Origin: an uncultured Parabacteroides sp.
Lineage (GTDB): Bacteria > Bacteroidota > Bacteroidia > Bacteroidales > Tannerellaceae
Assembly: GCA_934718155.1 (NCBI GenBank)
Contig: CAKUZF010000009.1
Coordinates: 1-64,000, forward strand
Length of the DNA stretch: 64,000 nt
Direction: 5' to 3'
Part shown: positions 17,681 to 27,117 of the stretch, piece after piece
Numbering within the stretch: position 1 is the stretch's first letter
Layout of the letters: the number at the start of each line of letters is the position of its first letter
Position numbers and translations under genes: made by a program
The notes under the pieces: model-generated
Database searches by the model: none
The model's input: the letters and a program-made list of their open reading frames with translations, nothing else
What the model was told of the DNA's origin: nothing

Positions 17681-20600
17681 ATGAGAAAATTCCTATCTCT
17701 GGGTCTTGGCTTAGCATTAAGTGGGACAATGGCTATAGCGCAAACGACAATTAAAGGAACGGTCGTTGATGAGACGGGTGAACCTGTCATCGGAGCGTCG
17801 GTTATCGTAGTAGGAACTACGACAGGTACTGTAACTAATTTCGATGGAACATTCACACTGAATACACCGGAAGGAGCCAAGCAGGTAACAATCTCTTATA
17901 TCGGTATGGCGTCGCAAACCTTGACCATCAAGAGCAATATGGAGGTGACACTGAAATCGGATGCGCAAGATTTGGACGAGGTCGTTGTCGTTGCTTATGG
18001 TACGACATCCGCCCGCAACTTAACAGGAGCAGTCTCCTCGGTCAAAGGAGAAGCCATCAAGAACATCCCGGGACCTTCGGTGGATGGAATGTTGCAAGGA
18101 CGTGCTTCGGGTGTCATGATCTCTACGCCCTCTTCTTCGGTCGGAGCAGCGCCGGTTATCAATATCCGAGGCGTCTCTTCGATCTCAAACAGCACCACTC
18201 CGCTCTATGTGGTGGATGGTATGATTATCTCGATGGAAACCTCGTCGAACACACGCCAAAACCCATTGGCCGATATCAACTCCGCCGATATCAAGAGCAT
18301 CGAGATCTTGAAGGATGCAGCGGCCACTGCCTTGTATGGCTCACGTGCGGCGAATGGCGTAATCATGATCACGACACACTCTGGCCAAAAAGGCAAGGCT
18401 AAGGTCTCTTACAGCGGAGGCTACACGATCGCACAGGCCACAGGTATGTTTGAAACTCTTGACGCTGAACGCTACACGGAGTTCAAGAACTTAGGCGTTA
18501 GCAATACTGCGGCACGCGTGGCCGACACGGGGTTCTACGATAAGTATAAGTATGGCACGATGACCGATAGCAACGGCAACATAATCAGTACAGACTGGAC
18601 CGACCTGCTGTTTCAGACAGGTAGCATCATGAATCACGACATCAATGTGTCGGGAGGTTCGGAAGACATGAGCTACTACATCAGCACAGGTATCATGGAT
18701 CAAGATGGCATCACGGTGGGCGATGAGTTCAAGCGTTACTCCTTCAAGGCCAACACCAATTTCAAGATGAACGAGTGGTTGAAGGGTGGATTCAACGGTA
18801 GCTATTCGAACACACAGCAGAAGAATGTAGACGGTGGTTATGGCGATGGAGTATACTCCATCAATGGTTTCTCGCGTATGGCAGCTATCTTGCCATCGAA
18901 CATACCTGCCTACAACGAGGATGGCACACCTTATATGGACAATGGCCAGTATCTGGGCTATGGCAACAACAAGATTGGATGCACCTACTACAACCCGATG
19001 TCTTACATCGATCAGCAAGCCAGCCGCATGGAGAACAACCGTATTATAGCCAGCGGCTTCTTGGAGGCTACACCGATCGCAGGACTTTCCATCAAGTCGC
19101 AATATGGTATAGACTGGTTTATCACCAACTCAACGACCATGTATTCGCCCACTGGCGGCGATGGCTACGCTTCGGGAGGCAATCTATATGCCTATGCCAC
19201 CACTCGAAAGACTTGGACTTGGACCAACACGGCCAACTATCAGTTTGACATCAAGGATGATCATCACTTTGGTGCAACAATCGGTATGGAGGCTCAAGAG
19301 ATGCAGCTGCGCCGTCGCTACTACAGCGCAACGACACTTTCCGATCCCAACATGATTTACGAAGAGGCTCCCTATCTGACCTATGCCAGCAGCGCCTCTA
19401 CCAATCGTCGCGAGGAGCGCACAATGGTCTCTTATTTGGGCCGCTTGAGCTACAACTACAACTATCGTTACTATTTGGAGGGAAGTTTCCGCCGGGATGG
19501 CCTCTCTTCGTTAGGCACGAAATGGGGTAACTTCTGGGGAGCAAGCGCCTCATGGCGTATCTCTGACGAGGGCTTCTACGCTCCTTTGAAGGAGGCAGTG
19601 AACGATATGCGTTTCAAGGTGAGCTATGGCGTTGTGGGTAACACGAATGTGTCAGACAACTATGCGGCTATCTCGAAATATGCCTCTACTTATTATAATG
19701 GTACAGGCGCTTATTGGCCAACCAAGATTGCCGATACCTATTTGGGCTGGGAGCAGACAGCCAAGACCGACGTGGGCGTAACGGGTCAGATTGCCAATCG
19801 ATGGAACTTCGAGTTGACCTACTTCAAGTCTAAATCGAAAGACTTGATCCTGGATTCGGCTCAGTCTTACTCCACCGGTATTCCCAGCGCTTCGATCACG
19901 ACTAATATTGGTAAGGCGCAGAACTCAGGCGTTGAGTTCAACTTCGGTGGAACCGTCTTGCGTGCCGGCGACTTCACATGGGATTCGAACATCAACGTGA
20001 CCTTTGTAAAGAACAAGGTGACCGAGCTCGAGAGCGACATCGTGGAGAGTGGAACGGGTGCGGCCAACATCACCGTCGAGGGAAAGTCTATGGCGCAATT
20101 GTATATCTATCCTACTGCCGGCATTGACAAAGAGACGGGCCGTCGTGTCGTGCTCTTAGACGATGCCGAAGGCAACCCGACGCGTGAAGCCCTTTTGGTT
20201 TACACACGTGGAGCCGGAGCCTCGGTTTATGACCGTTCAACAGGCGAGAAGTTGGACATCAACGATTGGAAATCCCATATCTGGGGCAATACGAAACCGA
20301 CCTACTACGGCGGTTGGACCAACAACTTCAGTTGGAAGAATTGGGACGCCACGCTCTTCTTCCAGTTCTCGGGAGGCAATAAGATCTACAATGGTACGAA
20401 GGCCACCACTTCGGATATGCGCTTCTGGAACAACACGGTAGATGTCTATGAGCACGCTTGGCGCAACCCGGGCGACAATGCGACCTATGCGAAGCCCGAG
20501 CAAAACGATAACTATTCGAATGGTTCGGCCAATCCGATCAGCGACTGGGTGGAGAACGGCGATTACCTGCGCATGAAGAATATCTCGATCGGCTACACCT

Positions 20601-20809
20601 TCAACACGAAGAACTGGCCGAAGAAGATCGGCATCTCTCAGCTTCGTCTTTACGCTTCAGCAACCAATCTGTTCTGCATCACGGGCTACTCAGGTATGGA
20701 CCCCGAGATCAACTCTCGTGCCGACATCTCCAACCGTGTTTCCGGCATCGATAAGAACACAACACCGCTGACGAAGACCTATTCTTTTGGTATCAACTTG
20801 TCCTTCTAA
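17681..20809 (+). CDS. SusC/RagA-type TonB-dependent outer-membrane transporter
   Basis: A 1042-residue SusC-family protein. It has a signal peptide (1-21, ending AIAQ), a carboxypeptidase-D-like regulatory domain (about 23-100, 'IKGTVVDETGEPVIGASV'), a region with the TonB box ('DEVVVVAYGT'), and a plug domain (about 115-225, 'LYGSRAANGVIMITT'). A 22-strand barrel fills the rest and ends in 'YSFGINLSF' with a terminal Phe. It pairs with the SusD lipoprotein 20 bp downstream. The two genes after that encode an M28 peptidase and an S9-type hydrolase rather than glycosidases. I infer peptide or protein-derived substrates, as for RagAB, rather than polysaccharide. Confidence 0.96.
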   Translation: MRKFLSLGLGLALSGTMAIAQTTIKGTVVDETGEPVIGASVIVVGTTTGTVTNFDGTFTLNTPEGAKQVTISYIGMASQTLTIKSNMEVTLKSDAQDLDEVVVVAYGTTSARNLTGAVSSVKGEAIKNIPGPSVDGMLQGRASGVMISTPSSSVGAAPVINIRGVSSISNSTTPLYVVDGMIISMETSSNTRQNPLADINSADIKSIEILKDAAATALYGSRAANGVIMITTHSGQKGKAKVSYSGGYTIAQATGMFETLDAERYTEFKNLGVSNTAARVADTGFYDKYKYGTMTDSNGNIISTDWTDLLFQTGSIMNHDINVSGGSEDMSYYISTGIMDQDGITVGDEFKRYSFKANTNFKMNEWLKGGFNGSYSNTQQKNVDGGYGDGVYSINGFSRMAAILPSNIPAYNEDGTPYMDNGQYLGYGNNKIGCTYYNPMSYIDQQASRMENNRIIASGFLEATPIAGLSIKSQYGIDWFITNSTTMYSPTGGDGYASGGNLYAYATTRKTWTWTNTANYQFDIKDDHHFGATIGMEAQEMQLRRRYYSATTLSDPNMIYEEAPYLTYASSASTNRREERTMVSYLGRLSYNYNYRYYLEGSFRRDGLSSLGTKWGNFWGASASWRISDEGFYAPLKEAVNDMRFKVSYGVVGNTNVSDNYAAISKYASTYYNGTGAYWPTKIADTYLGWEQTAKTDVGVTGQIANRWNFELTYFKSKSKDLILDSAQSYSTGIPSASITTNIGKAQNSGVEFNFGGTVLRAGDFTWDSNINVTFVKNKVTELESDIVESGTGAANITVEGKSMAQLYIYPTAGIDKETGRRVVLLDDAEGNPTREALLVYTRGAGASVYDRSTGEKLDINDWKSHIWGNTKPTYYGGWTNNFSWKNWDATLFFQFSGGNKIYNGTKATTSDMRFWNNTVDVYEHAWRNPGDNATYAKPEQNDNYSNGSANPISDWVENGDYLRMKNISIGYTFNTKNWPKKIGISQLRLYASATNLFCITGYSGMDPEINSRADISNRVSGIDKNTTPLTKTYSFGINLSF

Positions 20810-20829
20810 TTTTATTCAGTAGCAACACA

Positions 20830-22254
20830 ATGAAAAGAGTTTTAGTATATTCAGCCGCTGCGGTAGCCACTTTGATGATGAGCACCGCTTGCGAAGGAGA
20901 TTTCATCGAGAAGACCCCTGATTTGCAGGTCAGTGAGCAATCTATTTTCGCCAACGCCGATCGTCTTTCGGCTGCGGTAGAGGGCGTTTACGCACGGGCG
21001 AAGAACCAATATTTCTTGGGCGGCTACGTGACCGATGCCGGCGACAACCGTAGCGACGATATGTGTAACTATGGAAACAATGGCTACACCATGCGCGACA
21101 CCTACAACCATGCGGTCAATGCCTCTGCCTTGGAGAACGACTACTTGTACCAATATGCCTACTTAGGCATCAACTATGCCAATACGATTATTGATGGCAT
21201 AGAGGGAACCTATGCCAATGCGCTGCCTTGCGATGCGGCGACAGCGAAGCGCTACGTGCAGGAGTGTAAGTTTATTCGTGCGGTCTCCTACTTCTACTTG
21301 AGCCAATTGTTTGGACAGCCTTATGCCTACGATCCGAATGCGAAGAATGTTCCCTTGCGTGTGAAAGCCGTAACAGGTGCGGGCGAGAACGACTGTCCTC
21401 CTTCAACAACCTCGGAGGTGTTAAGCCAAATCTTGGCCGACACGGAGGATGTCAGCGCCTTGCCCGTAGGCTTTGGCGCAGAGGGCTTCGATGCGACAAA
21501 GGCTTCTCAAGCCTCGGCCCATGCGTTGCGCATGCGTGTCTTCATGTGCATGCAGGATTGGCAGAGCGCCATTGCCGAAGGCAAACAGGTGGTTGGGTTT
21601 AGTTTGATACCCTCTATTGCGACCATGTTCGACTCGCCTTATGCGCTGACAGCGGAGAACATCTTCTCCATCCCGATGTCCGACAGCGATAAGAGTGGAA
21701 GCCAGGCGCATCCCGTCGGTTTTGTTTATCATGGCGCAGGTCAGATCACCTGCGTGAACGATATCAATGGCATCCAGACGCTCTATGGCGTTGACGAGGA
21801 TGCACGTTCAGGGTTTATCTTTCACGACACGAAAGGATACACCTATTGCGAGAAGTTCAACGAGTATTCCACTCGTCTGGAATGGATACCGATCTTCCGC
21901 TATGCGGAGATCTTGCTCAACTTGGCGGAAAGCTATTATCGGGTTGGCGACGAGCAAAACGCTATCGCTTGCTTGAAGCAGGTGCGTACACGTTCCATCT
22001 CCGAGTCGGCCGACAAGTTGATATCGTATAAGGAGACGGGCGAGGCTCTTTGGTCGGCAATCGACAATGAGCGCCGCTGGGAATTCTTGGGAGAAGGTAT
22101 GCGTGGTTATGATATCTCTCGTCGTGCGGAGGATTATCGCCATCCGTTGACTGGTGGCGGCTGGGAGGTCGTGGCCAAAGCGGCCGATCATACGACCTAT
22201 TGCTGGGCATTCCCGCTGTATGAGACGACTGTGAATAATGCTTTAGACAACTGA
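20830..22254 (+). CDS. SusD/RagB-type surface lipoprotein
   Basis: A 474-residue SusD-family ligand-binding lid for the upstream SusC. It has a lipoprotein signal (MKRVLVYSAA, lipobox MSTAC, Cys21) and mature sequence beginning EGDFIEKTP, the usual SusD opening. N-terminal TPR-like helices carry 'ADRLSAAVEGVYARAKN' and 'ECKFIRAVSYFYLSQLFG'. The C-terminal part includes 'RYAEILLNLAESYYRVGDEQNA' and 'ERRWEFLGEGMRGYDISR', both hallmarks of the family. It lies 20 bp after SusC and is surely co-transcribed. A terminator follows before the peptidase genes, so those may need their own promoter or read-through. Confidence 0.96.
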   Translation: MKRVLVYSAAAVATLMMSTACEGDFIEKTPDLQVSEQSIFANADRLSAAVEGVYARAKNQYFLGGYVTDAGDNRSDDMCNYGNNGYTMRDTYNHAVNASALENDYLYQYAYLGINYANTIIDGIEGTYANALPCDAATAKRYVQECKFIRAVSYFYLSQLFGQPYAYDPNAKNVPLRVKAVTGAGENDCPPSTTSEVLSQILADTEDVSALPVGFGAEGFDATKASQASAHALRMRVFMCMQDWQSAIAEGKQVVGFSLIPSIATMFDSPYALTAENIFSIPMSDSDKSGSQAHPVGFVYHGAGQITCVNDINGIQTLYGVDEDARSGFIFHDTKGYTYCEKFNEYSTRLEWIPIFRYAEILLNLAESYYRVGDEQNAIACLKQVRTRSISESADKLISYKETGEALWSAIDNERRWEFLGEGMRGYDISRRAEDYRHPLTGGGWEVVAKAADHTTYCWAFPLYETTVNNALDN

Positions 22255-22303
22255 TAATACGTTCTTGCGAACGATGTAAACACACACTTTTTCTCAAACT
22301 GGG

Positions 22304-22342
22304 CGGAGGAGGTTCCGTGAGGCACCTTCTCCGTATTTTTTT
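22304..22342 (+). terminator. Terminator after susD
   Basis: GGAGGAGGTTCC and GGCACCTTCTCC (G-U pairs allowed) around GTGA, followed by a T-rich stretch GTATTTTTTTA. Confidence 0.7.
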
Positions 22343-22343
22343 A

Positions 22344-22351
22344 TATCTTTG
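22344..22351 (+). promoter_or_regulatory. -7 box of M28/S9 hydrolase pair
   Basis: TATCTTTG directly follows the susD terminator and lies 46 bp before the M28 gene, suggesting an independent start for the hydrolase pair. No clear TTG is seen upstream. Confidence 0.45.
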
Positions 22352-22396
22352 CGACGTTGTTAAGCAAAGATTAATCTGGATAGAAACAAGAAAGAC

Positions 22397-23902
22397 ATGA
22401 GTAAGTTAAAGAGATTCGGATTGCAGGCCATTATGGCCTTGGCCATCGCCTCTTCCGCCGTGGCACAGCCACGCCAGGAGGTGCAATCGTCGCCTGAGGA
22501 GCAGTACTTGGATGTGATGCATCGAACAATCACCTCCGAGAAGCTATTCGGCTACGTCAAACAGCTCTCCGACCCGGCCTTGGAGGGGCGCTTAGCGGGT
22601 TCCCCTGGAATGGCGAAAGCGGTAGAGATCGTGAAAGACTATTTTCAGCAATGGGGCTTGCGGCCTGCGGGCAACGGTGGCTCCTATATTCAAGAGTTCC
22701 CACACCCCTGTGTGGAAATTAGGCCAGGAAGCACCATGGAGATCCTTTTCCCGCTCGCGGGACAGAAGAAGAGCGAGCCCGTATGGATGCGAAAAGGATA
22801 CGATTGGGCCGATGGCTGGTTTGCGGGAGGCATGTCGGCCAATGGGGATGTTGAAGCCGACGTGGTTTATTGCGGATTCGGCGTAACCGCTCCCGAATTG
22901 GGCTACGACGACTATGCGAATGTGGATGTGAAAGGCAAGATCGTCTTGGTAGAGGGCGAGACTCCCAATCGGAGCCGCGAGCCGGAGGACCTGGCGAAAT
23001 GGTATAACCACACCCTGCATACAACGAAGCTCAACAACGCTTTTGCCCACGGAGCCGTTGGTCTGCTTTATAAATGGGTGCCAGGTCCGAATGCGCCCTA
23101 TAACGAGGGGTTTGTCTATTGCCACGTGACCGACACGGTCGTGAACGACCTTTTCAGAGGCACAGGGAAAAGCTATGACGAGGTGGTGAAAAAGATCTAC
23201 GAGACAAAGAAACCCGCCTCATTCGCGATGGGGAAACGGGCGCATATACGCATGAACGCCACCTACAATCCTGCGGCTACGGGAAAGAACATCGTAGGCG
23301 TTGTGGAGGGGAGCGACCCCGTATTGAAGAATGAGTATATCCTCGTTGCCGGACACTTAGACCACTTGGGTATGATTCCCTATCACATTGAGGGGGCTAA
23401 CGACAACAACTCCGCCACATCGGTGCTGTTGGGAGTGGCCGAGACCTTGTCGAAGTCGCCCATCAAGCCGAAGCGCAGCGTGGTCTTCTTGAGCCTCGAC
23501 GGCGAAGAGGCCGGCTTAACAGGCAGCACCTACTACACCAAGCATCCCTTGTTTCCGAAGGAGAAGGTGAAAGCGGTGATCAACCTTGAGCAGGTTGGCG
23601 TAGGCGAACGCCTTGTCACCAGCTACAACTATCGCTTCCCGGAATTAGCGGAGGTGGCGGCAGAGGCTAACGACACCTATATACATCGTCGCTTGCTGAA
23701 GTGGGAGAACTTTTATCGCACGCGTCCTCGCACCGACGGAGCGGTCTTTATGCAAGCCGGTTACCCCTGTATGGATTTCCGTGCAGCCGGCAATGGCTTC
23801 TACCACCATCCGAAAGACAACACAACGACGATCAATCCCGAAATCCTCCAAGCCGAGGCAGAGTGGCTATTTGGGACAGTTATTTTATTAAGCAACAAAT
23901 AA
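22397..23902 (+). CDS. M28 family peptidase with altered metal site
   Basis: A 501-residue secreted protein with a Sec signal peptide (1-24, ending AVAQ), a PA-like insertion (about 100-270) and the M28 fold. Recognisable ligands are His/Asp in 'GHLDHLG', the bridging Asp in 'GANDNNSA' and Glu-Glu in 'DGEEAG'. At the fourth position it has 'NLEQVG' (Glu instead of Asp). Where the other two M28 proteins here have a 'RSDHF' His, it reads 'RTDGAVF', so the last zinc ligand seems to be missing by my reading. A nearby 'YHHPKD' might substitute. It could be a changed enzyme or a binding protein. It is 10 bp upstream of an S9-type hydrolase and next to SusC/D, pointing to peptide breakdown. Confidence 0.87.
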   Translation: MSKLKRFGLQAIMALAIASSAVAQPRQEVQSSPEEQYLDVMHRTITSEKLFGYVKQLSDPALEGRLAGSPGMAKAVEIVKDYFQQWGLRPAGNGGSYIQEFPHPCVEIRPGSTMEILFPLAGQKKSEPVWMRKGYDWADGWFAGGMSANGDVEADVVYCGFGVTAPELGYDDYANVDVKGKIVLVEGETPNRSREPEDLAKWYNHTLHTTKLNNAFAHGAVGLLYKWVPGPNAPYNEGFVYCHVTDTVVNDLFRGTGKSYDEVVKKIYETKKPASFAMGKRAHIRMNATYNPAATGKNIVGVVEGSDPVLKNEYILVAGHLDHLGMIPYHIEGANDNNSATSVLLGVAETLSKSPIKPKRSVVFLSLDGEEAGLTGSTYYTKHPLFPKEKVKAVINLEQVGVGERLVTSYNYRFPELAEVAAEANDTYIHRRLLKWENFYRTRPRTDGAVFMQAGYPCMDFRAAGNGFYHHPKDNTTTINPEILQAEAEWLFGTVILLSNK

Positions 23903-23912
23903 TCTATAAACC

Positions 23913-24941
23913 ATGAGAAGAATTTTTACCATCATGCTCCTCCTCGGTCTATGCGGTTGGGCGAGAGCGCAAGAGAGTTATCAACATGAGTTCGACCAGG
24001 TGTTGAAGAAAGTAGACGACCTGCTTTGGCAAGAGAAAGTTGGCGACTTGGCCTACATCGACAAGGTGTATCTCTGCGGCCCTGCTCGTTGGAAAGAGGC
24101 CAATCCAAATGGCATGAGTGCTGGCAACGAGCTGAAGTTTTGGACTTACGTCTTCATCCCGAAAAGCGTCGATGAGGGCAAGAAATACCCGTTGATGGTG
24201 TTGCCTCATAGCGGGGTGCATGCCGATTTCAACACCTATTATGCCCACATCGTGCGCGAGCTGGTTTCGCAGGGCTACATTGTTGTCTCTGCGGAGTATC
24301 GTGGCAGCACGGGTTATGGAGCAGCCACCTATAATAACATCGACTACGGAGGCTTGGAGAACGAAGATGTCCTTGTCAGCCGCAACTACATGGTCGAGAA
24401 CTACAGCATCGTGGATGCGAACCGCATCGGCATCATGGGGTGGAGCCACGGCGGTATGATTACGTTGATGAACCTGCTCACCTATCCGGGTCAGTATCGA
24501 TGCGGCTTTGCGGGCGTGCCCGTGAGCGACGTCGTGATGCGTATGGGTTATTCGACCGACGACTATCGGGAGCTGTTTGCCGCCCCCAACCACATCGGAA
24601 AGACCACACGAGGCGACCTGCAAGAATATAAGCGTCGTTCTCCCGTCTGGCATGCCGAGAAGCTGAAGGATCCCCTGTTGATCCATACCAACACGAGCGA
24701 CGACGACGTGAGCGTCTTGGAGGTGGAGCACATGATCCGCGCGTTGAAGGCCGAGGGCAAGAAGTTCGAGTATCGCATCTTCGATCGGGCTCCTGGTGCG
24801 CACAGTTTCGACCGAGTAGACACGAAGCAGGCTTCAGAGATCCGTTTCGACATCTATAAGTTCATGGCGAAGTATCTCAATCCTCCCCATCCTTTCCACG
24901 ACGTGAAGGCCTTGCGTAAAGCGGCCTATCGGTTCAACTGA
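23913..24941 (+). CDS. Secreted S9/prolyl-oligopeptidase-like alpha/beta hydrolase
   Basis: A 342-residue protein with a Sec signal (1-20, ending ARAQ). The alpha/beta-hydrolase catalytic domain stands alone, without the beta-propeller of full S9 peptidases. The nucleophile is Ser178 in 'GWSHGG'. The likely acid is Asp263 ('HTNTSDDDVSV') and the His is His297 ('PGAHSF'). 'AEYRGSTGYG' is the family's oxyanion and Arg motif. It follows the M28 gene by 10 bp, so they are co-transcribed. With the SusC/D pair upstream it likely trims peptides in the periplasm; esterase activity remains possible. Confidence 0.88.
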   Translation: MRRIFTIMLLLGLCGWARAQESYQHEFDQVLKKVDDLLWQEKVGDLAYIDKVYLCGPARWKEANPNGMSAGNELKFWTYVFIPKSVDEGKKYPLMVLPHSGVHADFNTYYAHIVRELVSQGYIVVSAEYRGSTGYGAATYNNIDYGGLENEDVLVSRNYMVENYSIVDANRIGIMGWSHGGMITLMNLLTYPGQYRCGFAGVPVSDVVMRMGYSTDDYRELFAAPNHIGKTTRGDLQEYKRRSPVWHAEKLKDPLLIHTNTSDDDVSVLEVEHMIRALKAEGKKFEYRIFDRAPGAHSFDRVDTKQASEIRFDIYKFMAKYLNPPHPFHDVKALRKAAYRFN

Positions 24942-24969
24942 TAACGTCGGCCCGAAAAGCATGGCGTAA

Positions 24970-25015
24970 GCATAAAGAGAGAGGGGCTACCGGCCAAGGC
25001 CGATAACCCCTCTCA
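24970..25015 (-). terminator. Terminator after tsf (convergent region)
   Basis: A 17-bp inverted repeat (24979-24995 with 24998-25014). On the minus strand it pairs fully with G-U pairs and is followed by TCTCTTTATG; on the plus strand it has two C-A mismatches. It therefore serves the tsf transcript best. Confidence 0.65.
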
Positions 25016-25039
25016 ATGTATTATGATACGAACATGCGA

Positions 25040-26029
25040 TTATTCTGCACGCAAAGTGAAGCGCTTGAACGACAAGATCTTCAGATCAGCGTCAGCTTCC
25101 TTCATTGCCTCACGAACCGACTTCTTCGGATCCATGATATCCTCCTGGTTCAGCAAGCAAACCTCCTTCAAGAACTTGCCAAGGCGACCCTTAGCGATGT
25201 TCTCGATCATCTGCTGCGGCAGGTTAGCTGCCTTCTGAGCAGAAGTCGTAGCGATGATCTCCTTCGCCTTCTCTACATCCTCAGCCGTGATCCAGCCCTT
25301 ACCCATGTTGCTCTCCATGTGAGCCTCGCTATCGAAGTGAGCGGGGTTCAAGCCAGCCTTCTTCAAGGCAGCCTCAACAGCCTTCTGTACCTGCTCAGCC
25401 TTTGTCTTCTCGATAGCCACAGCGATCTCCTGCTGCTTAACCTGCTCAGAGATACCATCCTCGTCGATAGCCATCGGGTTCATAGCCGCGATCTGCATAA
25501 CGATGTTGTGAGCCACCTCTTCGTTCTCCTTGTTGAACGCAGCGATTGTGCAAAGCTGGTTCTTGTTCATGTGGTTGTAAACCGTAGTGAACGGACCCTC
25601 AACGAAGTTGTAGCCATCCAGCTCCATCTTCTCGCCCGTGATACCGCTACGATCCGTAACAGCGTCTTGAACCGTGCCGTTGCCCATCGGAAGAGCCTTA
25701 ACCTCCTCAATGTTCTGGCATCTCTTAGCCACAGCGGCGTCGAGGATAGCCTGAGCCAACGCAACGAAATCCTCGTTCTTTGCAACGAAGTCAGTCTCAC
25801 ACTTTAAAGCGATGATTGCAGCGAAATTGCCATCCTTCTTAGCCAAAACGCAGCCCTCAGCAGCCTCGCGGTCAGAACGCTTAGCGGCGATAGCCTGTCC
25901 CTTCTTACGGATAATCTCCATTGCCTTGTCCAAGTCGCCGTCCGACTCAGTCAGTGCCTTCTTGCAATCCATCATACCAGCTCCACTCAGTTTGCGCAGC
26001 TTGGTTATATCAGCCATTGTAACAGCCAT
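25040..26029 (-). CDS. tsf: Translation elongation factor Ts
   Basis: A 329-residue EF-Ts, the nucleotide exchange factor of EF-Tu. The N-terminal UBA-like domain carries 'ITKLRKLSGAGMMDCKKAL', the diagnostic EF-Ts signature, followed by 'AIIALKCETDFVAKNEDF' from the core domain. It is longer than the 283-residue E. coli protein because of an extended core and C-terminal part, as is usual in Bacteroidetes. It lies 115 bp after rpsB; a terminator-like hairpin in that gap may set the rpsB:tsf ratio. The codons used are those of highly expressed genes. Confidence 0.97.
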   Translation of the reverse strand: MAVTMADITKLRKLSGAGMMDCKKALTESDGDLDKAMEIIRKKGQAIAAKRSDREAAEGCVLAKKDGNFAAIIALKCETDFVAKNEDFVALAQAILDAAVAKRCQNIEEVKALPMGNGTVQDAVTDRSGITGEKMELDGYNFVEGPFTTVYNHMNKNQLCTIAAFNKENEEVAHNIVMQIAAMNPMAIDEDGISEQVKQQEIAVAIEKTKAEQVQKAVEAALKKAGLNPAHFDSEAHMESNMGKGWITAEDVEKAKEIIATTSAQKAANLPQQMIENIAKGRLGKFLKEVCLLNQEDIMDPKKSVREAMKEADADLKILSFKRFTLRAE

Positions 26030-26066
26030 AATCTTTTAAATTTAAATTGTTTATGTTCCTATTTTG

Positions 26067-26128
26067 AAAAAAAGCGGTATGTCCTCAGGGCGGATGACCA
26101 AAGCCAAACGTCGAGCAGACATACCGCT
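26067..26128 (-). terminator. Terminator/attenuator between rpsB and tsf
   Basis: On the minus strand AGCGGTATGTC, a 34-nt loop and GACATACCGCT form a perfect 11-bp stem followed by seven T's. It sits right after the rpsB stop and before tsf. I see no TAnnTTTG box between it and tsf, so tsf probably depends on read-through. Confidence 0.7.
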
Positions 26129-26144
26129 ATGTTTTATTCAAGAA

Positions 26145-26975
26145 TTATTCCTCGTCCTTAGCGAACTTACCCGCAACGTTAGCGTTCAAAGCCTCGTCAT
26201 CCTCTTTCTTTGTACGCTTCACGGGAGCCTTAGCCTTGCGGTCCTTCTTCTGGGCCTCAGTAGCAGCCTCAGCATCCTGCTTCTCAGCCTTACGCTCCTG
26301 CAAACCCTCGTTCATTGCCTCGCAGATAGCACCCAAGATAACCTCTACAGACTTTGTAGCGTCATCGTTAGCCGGGATCACGTAGTCAATGTTGTTGGGG
26401 TTAGAGTTCGTATCGACCATTGCGAATACGGGGATACCCAAACGGTTAGCCTCGCTGACAGCGATGTGCTCCTTCATTACGTCAACAACGAACAAAGCCG
26501 ACGGCAGACGAGTCAGGTCAACGATAGAACCCAACGTCTTCTCCAACTTCGCACGCTGACGTGTGATTTGCAATTTCTCTCTCTTCGACAGATTATCAAA
26601 TGTACCCTCCTCAGCCATCTTGTCGATCGTGTTCATCTTCTTGATAGCCTTGCGGATTGTCGGGAAGTTAGTCAACATACCACCCGGCCAACGCTCGATC
26701 ACGTACGGCATACCAACTGAAGTGGCCATGTCGGCAACAACTTGTTTAGCTTGTTTTTTGGTAGCTACGAAAAGCACTTTCTTGCCTTGCTTAGCCAGAT
26801 TCTTCAATACCTCAGCAGCTTCGTCTACTTTGGCAACTGTTTTATAAAGATCAATGATATGAATACCATTGCGCTCCATGAAGATATAAGGAGCCATAGC
26901 GGGGTTCCACTTTCTTTTTAAGTGTCCGAAGTGTACACCTGCCTCTAATAATTGATCAAAATTTACTCTTGACAT
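26145..26975 (-). CDS. rpsB: 30S ribosomal protein S2
   Basis: A 276-residue S2. The start 'FDQLLEAGVHFGHLKRKWNP' and 'LPSALFVVDVMKEHIAVSEA' are family signatures. The body matches the usual S2 and is followed by a roughly 45-residue Lys/Ala/Glu-rich C-terminal tail that is typical of Bacteroidetes and low in complexity. It is third in the leftward order rplM-rpsI-rpsB-tsf. A 142-bp gap before it contains two small hairpins that may form a leader. Confidence 0.97.
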   Translation of the reverse strand: MSRVNFDQLLEAGVHFGHLKRKWNPAMAPYIFMERNGIHIIDLYKTVAKVDEAAEVLKNLAKQGKKVLFVATKKQAKQVVADMATSVGMPYVIERWPGGMLTNFPTIRKAIKKMNTIDKMAEEGTFDNLSKREKLQITRQRAKLEKTLGSIVDLTRLPSALFVVDVMKEHIAVSEANRLGIPVFAMVDTNSNPNNIDYVIPANDDATKSVEVILGAICEAMNEGLQERKAEKQDAEAATEAQKKDRKAKAPVKRTKKEDDEALNANVAGKFAKDEE

Positions 26976-27064
26976 TGTTTTTTCTTTAATTCGTTTACTT
27001 TCTTGTTACTTTTCAACTATCAGGTAGCCTTCCGGCATGTCCACATGTGAAAAGAGTCCCGATA

Positions 27065-27111
27065 GTTTAGATACTAAACACGTCGTTGTTATTGTGAGCA
27101 ATAAGTCACAA
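27065..27111 (-). promoter_or_regulatory. Hairpins upstream of rpsB (possible S2 leader)
   Basis: Two small perfect hairpins lie in the rpsI-rpsB gap: GTTTAG-ATA-CTAAAC (27065-27079) and TTGTGA-GCAATAAG-TCACAA (27092-27111). No T run follows, so they are not terminators. An autoregulatory S2 leader or RNA-processing site is possible but unproven. Confidence 0.35.
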
Positions 27112-27117
27112 ATAACA

